Source: an uncultured Hyphomicrobiales bacterium (GTDB lineage Bacteria; Pseudomonadota; Alphaproteobacteria; Rhizobiales; Beijerinckiaceae). From it: a stretch of DNA of 44,201 nucleotides. The position numbers and the translations under genes are program-made. Below the pieces are notes generated by a model. It did not search any database and was not told the origin of the DNA. It was given only the letters and a program-made list of their open reading frames with translations. The DNA is taken from positions 1 through 44,201 of the forward strand of contig CAIOVE010000059.1 in NCBI GenBank assembly GCA_903861645.1. Reading direction: 5' to 3'. Numbering within the stretch: the first letter of the stretch is position 1; each line of letters begins with the position of its first letter. This document shows, piece by piece, positions 27,502 through 37,440 of the stretch.

Positions 27502-29409
27502 ATGCTCGACGGCATGCGCAGAATGTCCCAGGGACTGGTGGGACGAATCATCATGGGCATCGTGATGGGGTTCATCAGCCTCAGCTTCGCGATCTGGGGC
27601 GTCGGCAACATCTTCGTCGGCTATGGCGCGGGCAAGGTGGCGCAGGTTGGCGACGCCGAGGTATCGACCGACGAATTGCGTCAGCAGTACCAGACGCAGT
27701 TGCAGAACCTGCAACAACAGGCCCGCCGCTCGATCACCAACGATCAGGCGCGCGCCATGGGTCTCGACCGGCAGGTGCTCGGCCAGCTCGTCGCCGACGC
27801 CTCGCTCGACGGCAAGGCGCGCAAGCTCGGGCTGGCGATTTCCGATTCCGCCATCGCCGCCAAGATTCTCGTTGAGCCGACGTTCCAGGGGCCGACGGGC
27901 AAGTTCGATCCGTCGAAATTCGCCGAGGTTCTGCGGCAGGGCGGCTTCACGGAGGCGAGCTTCGTGCGCGAACAGCGCAAGTTCTATCTGCGGCAGGAGA
28001 TCGCCGACGCCGTGACTGGCGAACTCACCGTTCCCGACGCCACGCTCGAGGCCATTCATCGCTTCCGCGACGAGACCCGAAGCATCGAATATTTCGAATT
28101 GCCCGCCGCGGCCGTGGGCGAGATCGCGCCGCCCGATGACGCCACCCTGCAAACCTATTTCGACAGCCGCAAGCAGGGCTTTCGCGCGCCCGAATATCGC
28201 GGGCTCGTGACGCTGGCGATCACGCCGGCCAAGCTCGCCGATTCCGCCACCGTGTCCGACGCGGACGCGCAAGCGGTATATGACCGCGTGAAGGAACAGC
28301 GCTACGGCGCCCCCGCGACGCGACAGGCCGAGCAGATCGTTTTTCCGGACGAGGCCAAGGCGAAAGAAGCCGCCGACAAGATCAAGGCCGGCGCGGCCTT
28401 CGCCGACGTCGCCAAGGAATTCAACGTCCCCGTGGCGGACCTTGGCGTGGTCAAGCGCGCGGATATTTTCGACAAGGCGATCGGCGACGCGGTTTTCGCG
28501 CTGCCCGCGGGCGGCGTCAGCGAGCCCGTGAAGGGCCAGTTCGGCTACGCGATCACCCATGTCACGACCGCGACCGACGCGGCGGTCAAGCCCTTCGCGG
28601 ATGTGTCGGGCGAGATCAAGGACGAACTCGCCAGGGAGCGCGCCAAGAAGCAGGTCGACGCGCTGCGCGACAGGATCGAGGATGAGCGCACCTCCGGCAA
28701 GTCGCTGGAGGACGCGGCCGCGGCCGCGGGCCAGAAGCCAGTCGTCATCAAGGCCATCGACCAGGGCGGTCTGGACGCCGTCGGCGCGTCCGTCGCCGAT
28801 CTCGTCGAGCGCGACGCCCTGCTGAAGGCGGCCTTCGCCTCCAATGTCGGCGTCGACAACGAGACGCTGAACACCCGCGACGGCGGCTATGTGTGGTTCG
28901 AGGTGACGGGCGTCGAACCCGCCCGCGACCGCACGTTGGCCGAGGTTCGCGACAAGGTGATCTCAGCGTGGCGGAATGACGAAGTCGCCCGCAAACTTGG
29001 CGAGAAGGCCACCGATCTCGTCAAGCGCATCGATGGCGGCGAGAGCGTCGAGGCCGTGGCGAAATCCCTCAGCCTCGAAGCCAAGAACGTGCCCGACGTG
29101 CGTCGGGTCGGCACGACCTCCGTGCCGCAGGGCGTCGTCATCCGCGTGTTCAACCTGCCGAACGGCGCCGCGGGTTCCGCCGCCGCCGATGGCGATGGAC
29201 GCATCGTGTTCAAGATCCTCGACAGCGTGACGCCGCCGCTCGACAAGGACTCCGACATCATGAAAAGCGTTCGCCAGCAGCTCAAGCAGTCCTATTCCGA
29301 GGACATGCTGACGGAATATCTGACCAAGTTGCAGGCCGACGCGGGCGTGACCATCAATCAGGCGGAATTCCGCGCCGCCACGGGCGCCAGCGACACCAGC
29401 GAGCAGTAA
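27502..29409 (+). CDS. ppiD: SurA_N/PPIC-type peptidyl-prolyl isomerase (PpiD-like)
   Basis: A 635-residue inner-membrane-anchored periplasmic chaperone. A transmembrane helix at about 15-37 (GRIIMGIVMGFISLSFAIWGVG) follows a short cytoplasmic N-terminus. A SurA_N-like chaperone region spans about 40-200. A PPIC rotamase domain lies at about 269-354 ('ATRQAEQIVFPDEAKAKEAADKIKAG' to 'GQFGYAITHV'), then a second helical segment. PpiD assists folding of proteins leaving the Sec channel, which fits its proximity to secG. ATG 27502 is chosen as the start before the membrane segment. Its TAA overlaps the trpE ATG by one base. Confidence 0.92.
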   Translation: MLDGMRRMSQGLVGRIIMGIVMGFISLSFAIWGVGNIFVGYGAGKVAQVGDAEVSTDELRQQYQTQLQNLQQQARRSITNDQARAMGLDRQVLGQLVADASLDGKARKLGLAISDSAIAAKILVEPTFQGPTGKFDPSKFAEVLRQGGFTEASFVREQRKFYLRQEIADAVTGELTVPDATLEAIHRFRDETRSIEYFELPAAAVGEIAPPDDATLQTYFDSRKQGFRAPEYRGLVTLAITPAKLADSATVSDADAQAVYDRVKEQRYGAPATRQAEQIVFPDEAKAKEAADKIKAGAAFADVAKEFNVPVADLGVVKRADIFDKAIGDAVFALPAGGVSEPVKGQFGYAITHVTTATDAAVKPFADVSGEIKDELARERAKKQVDALRDRIEDERTSGKSLEDAAAAAGQKPVVIKAIDQGGLDAVGASVADLVERDALLKAAFASNVGVDNETLNTRDGGYVWFEVTGVEPARDRTLAEVRDKVISAWRNDEVARKLGEKATDLVKRIDGGESVEAVAKSLSLEAKNVPDVRRVGTTSVPQGVVIRVFNLPNGAAGSAAADGDGRIVFKILDSVTPPLDKDSDIMKSVRQQLKQSYSEDMLTEYLTKLQADAGVTINQAEFRAATGASDTSEQ

Positions 29410-30926
29410 TGTACGAGCCCAGCGAAAGCGACGCCGCGCGCGCCTACGAGGCTGGCGAGCCCCTGCTCGTCTCGACGCGGCTGGTCGCCGACCTCGAAAC
29501 GCCCGTCTCCGCCTTCCTGAAGGTGTCGGCGGGACGCAAGGGCAACGTGTTTCTGCTTGAATCCGTCGAGGGCGGCTCGGCCCGCGGCCGCTATTCGATG
29601 ATCGGCCTCGACCCGGACATTATCTGGCGCGCCAACGGCGACCGGGCGGAGATCAACCGGCGCGCCCTGTCGGACCCGGACGCCTTCGAGCCGTGCGCCG
29701 AGGCGCCGCTCGATTCGCTACGCGCCCTGATCGCCGAAAGCGCCATCAAGGCCGATGGCTCGCTGCCGCCCATGGCGGCGGGCGTCTTCGGCTATCTCGG
29801 CTACGAGATGGTGCGCCAGATGGAAAGTCTCGGGCGCGCCAAGCCCGACCCCATCGGCACGCCCGACGCCACGATGATCCGCCCCACCGTCATGGTGGTG
29901 TTCGACTCGGTCAAGGACGAGTTGCATATCGTGACGCCCGTGCGCCCAGCCGCGGGCGTATCGGCCCGCGCCGCCTGGGCGGGCGCCTGCGCCCGCATCG
30001 ACGCGGTCGTCGAGGTGCTGGAAGGCCCGCTTTCACATGCGCCGCCCGCCGCCGATCCCCGGCTGATCGCCTCCGGCGCGGTGTCCAACACGCCCGAGCC
30101 GCGCTTTCTCGACATGGTCGAGCGCGCCAAGGAATATATCCGGGCTGGCGATATCTTTCAGGTCGTGCTGTCGCAGCGGTTCACCGCGCCGCTGGAGCTG
30201 CCCGCCTTCTCGCTTTATCGCGCCCTTAGGCGGGTCAACCCCTCGCCTTACCTGTGCTTCCTCGATTTCGGCGGCTTCCAGATCGTCGTGTCGAGCCCGG
30301 AAATTCTCGTGCGCGTGCGCGATGGCGAAGTGACCATCAGGCCCATCGCCGGCACGCGCTGGCGCGGCAAGACGCCCGCCGAGGATCAGGCGCTGGAGCG
30401 CGAACTGCTCGCCGACCCCAAGGAACGCGCCGAGCACCTCATGTTGCTCGACCTTGGCCGCAACGACGTGGGCCGCGTGTCGCTAATCGGGTCGGTCGAG
30501 GTCACGGGCAAGTTTTTCGTCGAGCGCTACAGCCACGTCATGCACATCGTCTCGAACGTGGTCGGCAAGCTCGACCCGCGTCGCGATGTCATCGACGCCC
30601 TGAGCGCGGGCTTCCCGGCGGGCACCGTGTCGGGCGCGCCCAAGGTTCGCGCCATGGAGATAATCGACGAACTCGAGGTCGACCGGCGCGGCATATACGG
30701 CGGCTGCATCGGCTATTTCGGCGCGTCCGGCGAAATGGACACCTGCATCGTGCTGCGCACGGCGGTGATCAAGGATGGCAAGATGCACGCCCAGTCGGGC
30801 GCGGGCATCGTCTACGATTCCGAGCCGACCTACGAGCATCGCGAATGCGTCAACAAGGCGATGGCGCTGTTTCGCGCCGCCGAGGAAGCCGTGCGCTTCG
30901 CGACGAGCGCGCGCCGCGGGCAGTAA
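29409..30926 (+). CDS. trpE: Anthranilate synthase component I
   Basis: A 505-residue enzyme that converts chorismate to anthranilate with glutamine-derived ammonia from TrpG, the first step of tryptophan synthesis. The tryptophan feedback site 'VFLLESVEGG' is near 45. The chorismate-binding domain (about 220-490) has 'PEILVRVRDGEVTIRPIAGTRWRG', 'DLGRNDVGRV' and 'AGIVYDSEPTYEH'. It is translationally coupled to ppiD (TAATG). The trpG-trpD-trpC genes that usually follow in related bacteria are absent; the next gene is a convergent AEC transporter. Confidence 0.96.
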   Translation: MYEPSESDAARAYEAGEPLLVSTRLVADLETPVSAFLKVSAGRKGNVFLLESVEGGSARGRYSMIGLDPDIIWRANGDRAEINRRALSDPDAFEPCAEAPLDSLRALIAESAIKADGSLPPMAAGVFGYLGYEMVRQMESLGRAKPDPIGTPDATMIRPTVMVVFDSVKDELHIVTPVRPAAGVSARAAWAGACARIDAVVEVLEGPLSHAPPAADPRLIASGAVSNTPEPRFLDMVERAKEYIRAGDIFQVVLSQRFTAPLELPAFSLYRALRRVNPSPYLCFLDFGGFQIVVSSPEILVRVRDGEVTIRPIAGTRWRGKTPAEDQALERELLADPKERAEHLMLLDLGRNDVGRVSLIGSVEVTGKFFVERYSHVMHIVSNVVGKLDPRRDVIDALSAGFPAGTVSGAPKVRAMEIIDELEVDRRGIYGGCIGYFGASGEMDTCIVLRTAVIKDGKMHAQSGAGIVYDSEPTYEHRECVNKAMALFRAAEEAVRFATSARRGQ

Positions 30927-30929
30927 TTT

Positions 30930-31811
30930 TTACATCACCGTCCACATGAAGATCGGCAACAGCGGGATCGCCATGAGCGTCGAGACAACGACGACGCCGG
31001 CCACCTCCTCCGGCTGATTGCCGAAGCGTTCGGCGAACATGTAATTATAGACCGCCGAGGGCATGGACGACTGCACCACCACGACGCCGCGCGCCAGCCC
31101 GTCGAGACCGAGCATCGTCGCCACGAGCCAGCCGATCGCGAACCCGCCGAACAACCGCGCCGTCGAGAACATCAACCCTCGCCCCAGCGATGAAAACCGC
31201 AGCCGCGCCAGCGAATGTCCAAGCGACAGCAACATCAACGGCACCATCAATCCGCCGAGAATATGCAATCCGCGCGACGCGACATTCGGCAGTTGCAGGC
31301 CTGTCAGGGCGAGGAACAACCCGAAGGCGATCGCCCAGATCAACGGCATCCGCAGCAGCGCGCGTGGGTCGATCTGCTTGGCGGCGATGGACTGCCCCAC
31401 CGTGAACTGCAACAAGGAGGCGACCGCGTAATAGCCGATCGACAGGGCAAGCCCCGGCTGGCCGAAAGCGAACATGCCGAGCGGCAGGCCCATGTTGCCA
31501 GTGTTGGGAAACGTCAAAGCCGGCAGGAATACCGTCGTCGGCTGCCCGACGGCGCGGACGAACAGCCACCCGGCCCCCAGCGACAGCGCGTGGCAGAGTA
31601 GCGAGGCGAGCGCGATGGCGCCGAGCGCCCCGGTCTGGAGCCCGCTGGTCGAGAGCGAGTCGATAACCATCGACGGCGTCGCGACGGAGGTCACCATCAG
31701 CGCGATGAAGCGGGGGTCGAAGGGCGCGCCGCGCCGCGACCAGACATAGCCGACGAAGGCGACCAGAAAGACCGGCCCGACGACGTCGATGAGAATCGAA
31801 AACAGTTGCAT
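30930..31811 (-). CDS. AEC-family (auxin efflux carrier-like) transporter
   Basis: A 293-residue membrane protein with eight to ten predicted helices and the AEC pattern: an N-terminal half 'MQLFSILIDVVGPVFLVAFVGYVW' and 'LPALTFPNTGNMGLPLGMFAFG', and a C-terminal half 'VVVVQSSMPSAVYNYMFAERFGNQPEEVAGVVVVSTLMAIPLLP'. Bacterial members export or import small organic acids such as malate or malonate; the substrate here is unknown. It lies 61 bases downstream of aapP on the same strand and may be read with the aap operon. It converges with trpE, three bases apart. Confidence 0.9.
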   Translation of the reverse strand: MQLFSILIDVVGPVFLVAFVGYVWSRRGAPFDPRFIALMVTSVATPSMVIDSLSTSGLQTGALGAIALASLLCHALSLGAGWLFVRAVGQPTTVFLPALTFPNTGNMGLPLGMFAFGQPGLALSIGYYAVASLLQFTVGQSIAAKQIDPRALLRMPLIWAIAFGLFLALTGLQLPNVASRGLHILGGLMVPLMLLSLGHSLARLRFSSLGRGLMFSTARLFGGFAIGWLVATMLGLDGLARGVVVVQSSMPSAVYNYMFAERFGNQPEEVAGVVVVSTLMAIPLLPIFMWTVM

Positions 31812-31872
31812 CCCCGCCCCTACGCAACGGCGGCAGCGGAGGCAAGCGCCTCGCCGGCTTCGGCGGGCGCCC

Positions 31873-32637
31873 TCAGTGCAGGATTTGCCCGAGGAACGCG
31901 CGGGTGCGCTCGTGTTTCGGATTGGCGAAGAAGGCCTCGGGCGCGTCGGCCTCGACGATTTCCCCCGCGTCCATGAAGATCACCCGGTCGGCGACCTGGC
32001 GCGCGAAGCCCATTTCGTGGGTGACGCAGAGCATGGTCATGCCCTCGGCGGCGAGGCTGACCATGGTGTCGAGCACCTCCTTGACCATTTCCGGGTCAAG
32101 GGCCGACGTCGGTTCGTCAAACAGCATGATCTTCGGGCTCATGCACAGCGCGCGCGCGATGGCCACGCGCTGCTGCTGACCGCCGGACAGTTGACCCGGA
32201 TATTTCGCCGCCTGTTCGGGAATCCGCACGCGCTTGAGAAAGTGCATGGCGAGTTCCTCGGCGTCCTTGCGGGGCATTTTCTTCACCCAGATGGGCGCCA
32301 GCGTGCAGTTTTCCAGAATAGTCAGATGCGGAAACAGATTGAACGACTGGAAGACCATGCCGACATCGCGGCGGATTTCATCGATGCGCTTGAGGTCGTT
32401 GCTGAGTTCGACCCCGTTGACGATGATCTTGCCGGCCTGATGCTCCTCAAGCCGGTTGATGCAACGGATCATCGTCGATTTGCCCGAGCCCGACGGGCCG
32501 CAGATGACGATTTTCTCGCCGCGTCGGACGTTCAGATTGACGTCGCGCAGCACGTGGAACTTGCCGTACCACTTGTTGACGCCGGTCAGTTCGACGGCGG
32601 TTTCCTCGGCGGGGCTCGAAGCCGCTGATAGCGTCAT
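31873..32637 (-). CDS. aapP: General L-amino acid ABC transporter, ATP-binding protein
   Basis: A 254-residue ATPase of the polar-amino-acid importer family. Walker [10 protein letters not shown] is near 50, followed by '[17 protein letters not shown]', signature LSGGQQQRV, Walker B '[14 protein letters not shown]', and the switch '[28 protein letters not shown]'. The sequence is close to AapP of rhizobia. It is the distal aap gene, four bases after aapM. Confidence 0.95.
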   Translation of the reverse strand: MTLSAASSPAEETAVELTGVNKWYGKFHVLRDVNLNVRRGEKIVICGPSGSGKSTMIRCINRLEEHQAGKIIVNGVELSNDLKRIDEIRRDVGMVFQSFNLFPHLTILENCTLAPIWVKKMPRKDAEELAMHFLKRVRIPEQAAKYPGQLSGGQQQRVAIARALCMSPKIMLFDEPTSALDPEMVKEVLDTMVSLAAEGMTMLCVTHEMGFARQVADRVIFMDAGEIVEADAPEAFFANPKHERTRAFLGQILH

Positions 32638-32641
32638 GGTC

Positions 32642-33778
32642 TCACCTTGATCTGTCGCGCGAAAGGTCGCGCTCCATCGCTTGCGAATAGCGCGACATGC
32701 CGAAACAAAAGACGAAATAGAAAAACGCGGCGAAGATATAGCCCGTCGTCGATATGGTCGGGCCTGCCCATGTCGGGTCGAGGCGCGCCGTCTCGACCGT
32801 GCGCAGGAAATCGTAGATGCCGACGATGGCCACGAGGGTCGTGTCCTTGAACAGGCCGATGAACGTGTTGACGATGCCCGGTATGACCTTGGTCAGCGCC
32901 TGCGGCAGAACGACAAGCCGCATCATCCGCCCGTAACCAAGTCCAAGCGCCATGGCGCCCTCGAACTGCCCCTTGGGCATCGCCTGCAATCCGCCGCGCA
33001 CCACCTCGGCCATGTAGGCGGAGGCGAACAGGCTGACGCCGACGAGCGGCCGCAGCAGGCGGTCCGGCGTCCAGTTCTCCGGCACGAACAATGGCAGCAT
33101 GAAATTCGCCATGAACAGCACCGTGATCAGCGGCACGCCGCGCACGAATTCGATGAAGATCACGCTGGCCATGCGCACCATCGGCAGGCGCGACCGGCGC
33201 CCGAGCGCCAGCAGCACGCCGCCCGGCAGCGAAAACACGATGCCAACGGTCGAAACGAGCAGGCTGACGAATACGCCGCCCCACAGATCGGTCGAGATTT
33301 TTGGCAGGCCAAGGCTTTCCATGCCGCTCAGCAGCACGAAGGCGATCACGGGATAGGCGACGAAAAACAACAGCGCCCCGACGCGCTTGGCGCCGGCGCG
33401 CGGCAGCAGCAGCCAGGTCACGAGGATGGCGCCCATCAGCAGGGTCAGATCGACCCGCCAGACCGCCTCGCGCGGATAGGACGAATACATGAAATACGAG
33501 AACTTGTGGGTCACGAAGGCCCAGCAGGCGCCGGCCGTCGGTGCGCGGCAGGCCTCGCCGTCGGGCGCGCTCCAGATGGCGTCGATGAACAGATATCTGA
33601 TCAGTCCGGGCAGAACCCAGCCGATGGCCACGATCGCCAGCAGCGTGAAGACGCTCGAAAACGGCCCGGAAAACAGGTTGGCGCGCAACCAGCCCACGGG
33701 ACCGACGCTGAGCGCGGGCGGCGGCAAGACCGGCGCCGGTTGCGTTCTGACGAATGATGAGCCGGGAAGCGCGGTCAT
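32642..33778 (-). CDS. aapM: General L-amino acid ABC transporter, permease AapM
   Basis: A 378-residue permease, longer than ordinary His/Glu-type permeases (about 230) because of an extra N-terminal membrane portion, as is typical for AapM. The C-terminal core (about 170-370) has the EAA-type motif '[48 protein letters not shown]'. The extracytoplasmic segment with '[15 protein letters not shown]' is family-typical. It works with AapQ as a heterodimeric channel. One base separates its ATG from the aapQ stop. Confidence 0.95.
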   Translation of the reverse strand: MTALPGSSFVRTQPAPVLPPPALSVGPVGWLRANLFSGPFSSVFTLLAIVAIGWVLPGLIRYLFIDAIWSAPDGEACRAPTAGACWAFVTHKFSYFMYSSYPREAVWRVDLTLLMGAILVTWLLLPRAGAKRVGALLFFVAYPVIAFVLLSGMESLGLPKISTDLWGGVFVSLLVSTVGIVFSLPGGVLLALGRRSRLPMVRMASVIFIEFVRGVPLITVLFMANFMLPLFVPENWTPDRLLRPLVGVSLFASAYMAEVVRGGLQAMPKGQFEGAMALGLGYGRMMRLVVLPQALTKVIPGIVNTFIGLFKDTTLVAIVGIYDFLRTVETARLDPTWAGPTISTTGYIFAAFFYFVFCFGMSRYSQAMERDLSRDRSR

Positions 33779-33779
33779 G

Positions 33780-34982
33780 TCAGCGCTCCCTCAAGGTAAA
33801 GCGCCGGTTGTAAACCCCCATCGCCAGCGAGGTGACGAGCGAAATCGCCAGATAGACGGCCATGGTGATGGCGATGACCTGCACCGCCGCGCCGGTCTGG
33901 TTGAGCACGGTGCCGGCGAAAATCTGCACGAGATCGGGGTAGCCGATGAAAACCGCCAGCGACGAATTCTTCGTCAGGTTGAGGAACTGGTTGGTGAGCG
34001 GCGGCGTGATGACGCGCATCGCCTGCGGAATGACGACGAGGCGCAGCATGGGGCCGGCGCGCAGGCCCAATGCGGCCGCGGCCTCGCTCTGACCCTTCGC
34101 CACCGACTGGATGCCCGACCGCACGATTTCCGCGATGAACGACGCGGTGTAGATGGTCAGCCCGACGATGAGCGCCACGGTCTCGGGCAGAACGCGCAAC
34201 CCGCCGCTGAAATTGAACCCGCGCAACACGGGATAATCGAGCGTCAGCGGCTCGCCGAGCGCGAAATAGGCGAGCGTTGGCAAGCCAATCACCAGCGCGA
34301 CGCCGACAGTCCAGACCGGTTTGATGTCGCCGGTCTCGCGTTGCGCGCGCCGCGCCCAAAGAGCGAAGCCCACGGCCAGCAAAACGCCAAGCAACAGCGC
34401 GAGTTGAACCAGCCAGAACCCCTGCCCGACCCTGGGCTCGGGCAGCACGAGGCCGCGGTTGTTGAGATAGGCGAAGGGATTGCCGAAAAGACCGGGGATG
34501 ACGACGGAGTCGCGCACGCCCGGCAAGGGCTTCAACACCGCGTTATACCAGAACAGCAACTGCAACAGCAGCGGCACGTTGCGGATGGACTCGACATAGA
34601 CGAGCGCCAGCTTGGCGACGATCCAGTTCGGCGACAGGCGGGCGACGCCGACAATGAAGCCAAGAAGGGTCGCCAGCACGATGCCGATCGCCGCGACCAT
34701 CAATGTATTGAGCAGGCCGACCCAGAACGCGTCGCCATAGGTCGACACGGCGGAATATTTTATCAACGTGAAGTTGATGTCGAAGCCGGATGTCTTCGTC
34801 CAGAAATCGAAATTCGTGGGGATGTTGCGCGCGCGCATGTTGGCGAGCGCGTTGGCGATGGCCTGCCAGCCAAGGAACGCGATGGTCGCGACCAGCAGCG
34901 CCTGATAGACGAAGCCGCGCACGCGCGGATCGTAGAGCGGATTGACCGCCGTCGCGCCCGCCGGCGGGGATTGGTCGCTCAT
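33780..34982 (-). CDS. aapQ: General L-amino acid ABC transporter, permease AapQ
   Basis: A 400-residue permease with an N-terminal helix, a long periplasmic insert ('NLTKNSSLAVFIG' core lies later) and about eight membrane segments. The family hallmark 'ARNIPTNFDFW...GFDINFTLIKYS' near 55-75 and the EAA motif 'EAAAALGLRAGPMLRLVVIPQAMRVITPPLTNQFLNLTKNSSLAVFIGYPDL' are present. It is the partner of AapM in the broad-specificity amino acid importer. The gene follows aapJ by 49 bases. Confidence 0.95.
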   Translation of the reverse strand: MSDQSPPAGATAVNPLYDPRVRGFVYQALLVATIAFLGWQAIANALANMRARNIPTNFDFWTKTSGFDINFTLIKYSAVSTYGDAFWVGLLNTLMVAAIGIVLATLLGFIVGVARLSPNWIVAKLALVYVESIRNVPLLLQLLFWYNAVLKPLPGVRDSVVIPGLFGNPFAYLNNRGLVLPEPRVGQGFWLVQLALLLGVLLAVGFALWARRAQRETGDIKPVWTVGVALVIGLPTLAYFALGEPLTLDYPVLRGFNFSGGLRVLPETVALIVGLTIYTASFIAEIVRSGIQSVAKGQSEAAAALGLRAGPMLRLVVIPQAMRVITPPLTNQFLNLTKNSSLAVFIGYPDLVQIFAGTVLNQTGAAVQVIAITMAVYLAISLVTSLAMGVYNRRFTLRER

Positions 34983-35031
34983 CGCCCGCCCCCCGCCCCT
35001 GCCATGTTCACGCCCATGCCGCGCGCCGGGA

Positions 35032-36048
35032 TCAGCGGATCGGCGCCGCGTATTGAATGCCGCCGTTGTTCCACAAGGCGTTGAGGCCGCGCTTGATCTT
35101 CAGCCTGGAGCCCTCGCCGACGTTGCGCTCGAAGGCCTCGCCATAATTGCCGACATGTTTGACGATGCGATAGGCCCAGTCCTTCGTCAGGCCCATGCCC
35201 TTGCCGAAATCGCCCTCGACGCCCAGCAGGCGACGCACGCCGGGATCCTCGGACTTCAGCTTGTCATCGACATTCGCCTTGGCGACGCCGAGTTCCTCGG
35301 CGTTGATCATGGCGAAGTGCGTCCACTTGACGATGTTGAACCACTGGTCGTCGCCCTGCCGGACCGCCGGCCCCAGCGGCTCCTTGGAGATGATCTCGGG
35401 CAAAACGACGTGTTCGTCGGGGTTCACCAGCTTGATGCGCTCGCCATAAAGCTGCGAAACGTCGGTCGTGAAGGCGTCGCAGCGGCTGGTGTCGTAGGCC
35501 TTGATCACCTCGTCGACGGCGGCGAACACGACGCCCTCGTATTTCATGTTGTGGGAGCGGAAGAAGTCGGCGAGGTTCAGCTCGGTCGTGGTGCCCTGCT
35601 GCACGCAGATCGAGGCGCCATTGAGTTCGAGCGCCGACTTCACGTTCAGCTTCTTGCGAACCAAGAAGCCCTGTCCGTCATAATAGTTCACGGCGGCGAA
35701 CAGCAGGCCAAGATCGGCCTCGCGCGACTGGGTCCAGGTTCCGTTGCGCGCGAGAATATCGATTTCGCCCGATTGCAGCGCGGTGAAGCGATCCTTGGCG
35801 GTTAGCGGCACGAACCGCACCTTGGTCGGGTCGTTGAAGACCGCCGCCGCGACGGCGCGGCAGAAATCCACGTCGAGGCCCGTCCACGAGCCCTTGTCAT
35901 CGGGAATGCCAAAGCCCGGCAGGCCGGTGTTCGAACCGCAGGCGACAACGCCGCGTTGCTTGACCTGATCGAGCGTGCCCGCGAACGAGGAAGCGCCAAA
36001 CAGGGCGCAGGCGGCGCTGGCGGCCGCCGCCAGAATCAAACGTCTCAT
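35032..36048 (-). CDS. aapJ: General L-amino acid ABC transporter, substrate-binding protein
   Basis: A 338-residue periplasmic binding protein. The signal peptide (MRRLILAAAASAACALFGASSFA, cut before GTLDQV) is followed by the family start 'VKQRGVVACGSNTGLPGFGIPDDKGSWTGLDVDFCRAVAAAVF'. Further AapJ-like patterns are 'DILARNGTWTQSREADLGLLF' and 'GDDQWFNIVKWTHFAMINAEELGV', ending 'LNALWNNGGIQYAAPIR'. ATG 36048 has GGGGAG upstream. AapJ binds a broad range of L-amino acids. It is the first gene of the aapJQMP operon; the short 49-base gap to aapQ could allow higher expression of the binder. Confidence 0.96.
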   Translation of the reverse strand: MRRLILAAAASAACALFGASSFAGTLDQVKQRGVVACGSNTGLPGFGIPDDKGSWTGLDVDFCRAVAAAVFNDPTKVRFVPLTAKDRFTALQSGEIDILARNGTWTQSREADLGLLFAAVNYYDGQGFLVRKKLNVKSALELNGASICVQQGTTTELNLADFFRSHNMKYEGVVFAAVDEVIKAYDTSRCDAFTTDVSQLYGERIKLVNPDEHVVLPEIISKEPLGPAVRQGDDQWFNIVKWTHFAMINAEELGVAKANVDDKLKSEDPGVRRLLGVEGDFGKGMGLTKDWAYRIVKHVGNYGEAFERNVGEGSRLKIKRGLNALWNNGGIQYAAPIR

Positions 36049-36111
36049 GCAAAACTCCCCAAATCCGTCGCGCGCCGTCCACGACGGCGGCGACCCCGAT
36101 CCCCTGAACAT

Positions 36112-36140
36112 ATCTCATGTGGATTGCGCGCCGGGGTCAA
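36112..36140 (-). promoter_or_regulatory. Candidate promoter of aapJQMP
   Basis: On the minus strand TTGACC (36135-36140) is followed after 17 bases by TGAGAT (36112-36117), in the 200-base gap between aapJ and metC. The -35 is good and the -10 poor, so the call is tentative. Confidence 0.3.
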
Positions 36141-36248
36141 GCGTCCATTTGGGTCATCGGCTAGCATCATCGGCGCCAAGGGCGCGCGCCGACTTGACGG
36201 GGCGCGCCGGGCGCGGCCACCCTGCGCCGCGCATCAACGGAAAGTCTC

Positions 36249-37436
36249 ATGAGCAAATTGTCAAAAACGACCCGTGACCGGATCGGCGACCGCACCCGTC
36301 TCGTCCACGCGGGCCGCGACCCGGACGCCCAGCATGGCTTCATCAACATGCCGCCGTGGCGCGGGTCGACGGTGCTTTTTCCCGATTACGAGACGCTGAC
36401 CAAGCGCGGCCAGCACTTCACCTATGGCACGAAGGGCACGCCCTCGACCGATGCGCTGGAGGAGGCCTGGACCGAAATATCCGGCGCGGCGCGCACGGTG
36501 CTCGCGCCAACGGGGCTGGCGGCCATTGCGCTGGCGCTGATGACGGCGGCCAAGGCGGGCGACCACATCCTCATCACCGATTCGGCCTATCAACCAACCC
36601 GGACCTTCTGCAACACCATCCTCAAGCGCATGGGCGTGGAGACGACCTATTACGACCCGCATGTCGGCGCGGCGATCGGCGACCTCATGCGACCGAACAC
36701 AAGTCTCGTGCTGGTCGAGGCGCCGGGCTCGCAGAGTTTCGAAATGCAGGATGTGCCGGCCATCGCCGAGGTCGCGCACGCGCGCGGCGCCTGCGTCATC
36801 ATGGACAACACCTGGGCGACGCCGCTGTTTTTTCCCCCGCACGAGCGCGGCGTCGATCTGGCGATCGAGGCCGGCACCAAATATCTCTCGGGCCATTCCG
36901 ATCTGATGCTCGGCCTCGTCTCGGCCAACGAAGCATGGGCCAAGGAATTGCGCGCCACCTATGACTGTTTCGCCATGTGTCCGGGACCGGAGGATATTTT
37001 CCTCGCGCTGCGCGGTCTGCGCACCATGTCCCTGCGCCTGCGCGAGGCCGAGCGTCAGGGTCTCGCCTTGGCGAACTGGCTCGCGGCGCGGCCCGAGGTG
37101 AAGGAGGTGCTGCATCCGGCGCTGCCGACGCATCGCGGCCACGACATCTGGAAGCGGGATTTTTCCGGCTCGTCCGGCCTGTTCTCCGTTGTGCTGAATC
37201 CCGTCCCCGAAAAGGCCGTGGCGGCCTTGCTCGACGGGCTTGAGCTGTTCGGCATGGGCTATTCATGGGGCGGCTTTGAAAGCCTCGTGATCCCGTTCAA
37301 CTGCGCGAGCTATCGCACGGCGACGACGTGGAATCCCGGTGGGCCCGCCTTGCGCTTTCAGGTCGGGCTGGAGGACATGAATGACCTCACCGCCGATCTC
37401 GACAAGGGGTTCGAGCGGCTGCGCGCCAACGCCTGA
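36249..37436 (+). CDS. metC: Cystathionine beta-lyase (MetC-type PLP enzyme)
   Basis: A 395-residue Cys/Met-metabolism PLP enzyme. It has the family's 'YGTKGTPSTDALEEAWTEISGA', the aspartate of 'VIMDNTWATPLFFPP', and the PLP lysine in 'EAGTKYLSGHSDLMLG'. The C-terminal 'MGYSWGGFESLVIP' is typical of cystathionine beta-lyase rather than gamma-synthase or O-acetylhomoserine sulfhydrylase. The reaction cleaves cystathionine to homocysteine, pyruvate and ammonia. ATG 36249 has GGAAAG upstream. It is divergent from aapJ and converges with the PAP2 gene four bases on. Confidence 0.93.
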   Translation: MSKLSKTTRDRIGDRTRLVHAGRDPDAQHGFINMPPWRGSTVLFPDYETLTKRGQHFTYGTKGTPSTDALEEAWTEISGAARTVLAPTGLAAIALALMTAAKAGDHILITDSAYQPTRTFCNTILKRMGVETTYYDPHVGAAIGDLMRPNTSLVLVEAPGSQSFEMQDVPAIAEVAHARGACVIMDNTWATPLFFPPHERGVDLAIEAGTKYLSGHSDLMLGLVSANEAWAKELRATYDCFAMCPGPEDIFLALRGLRTMSLRLREAERQGLALANWLAARPEVKEVLHPALPTHRGHDIWKRDFSGSSGLFSVVLNPVPEKAVAALLDGLELFGMGYSWGGFESLVIPFNCASYRTATTWNPGGPALRFQVGLEDMNDLTADLDKGFERLRANA

Positions 37437-37440
37437 CGCG

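Noticed and set aside
32681-35084. Very long plus-strand frames opposite aapM and aapQ
   Set aside because: Composition is Gln/Arg/His-rich with no recognisable domain; they are shadows of the permease genes.
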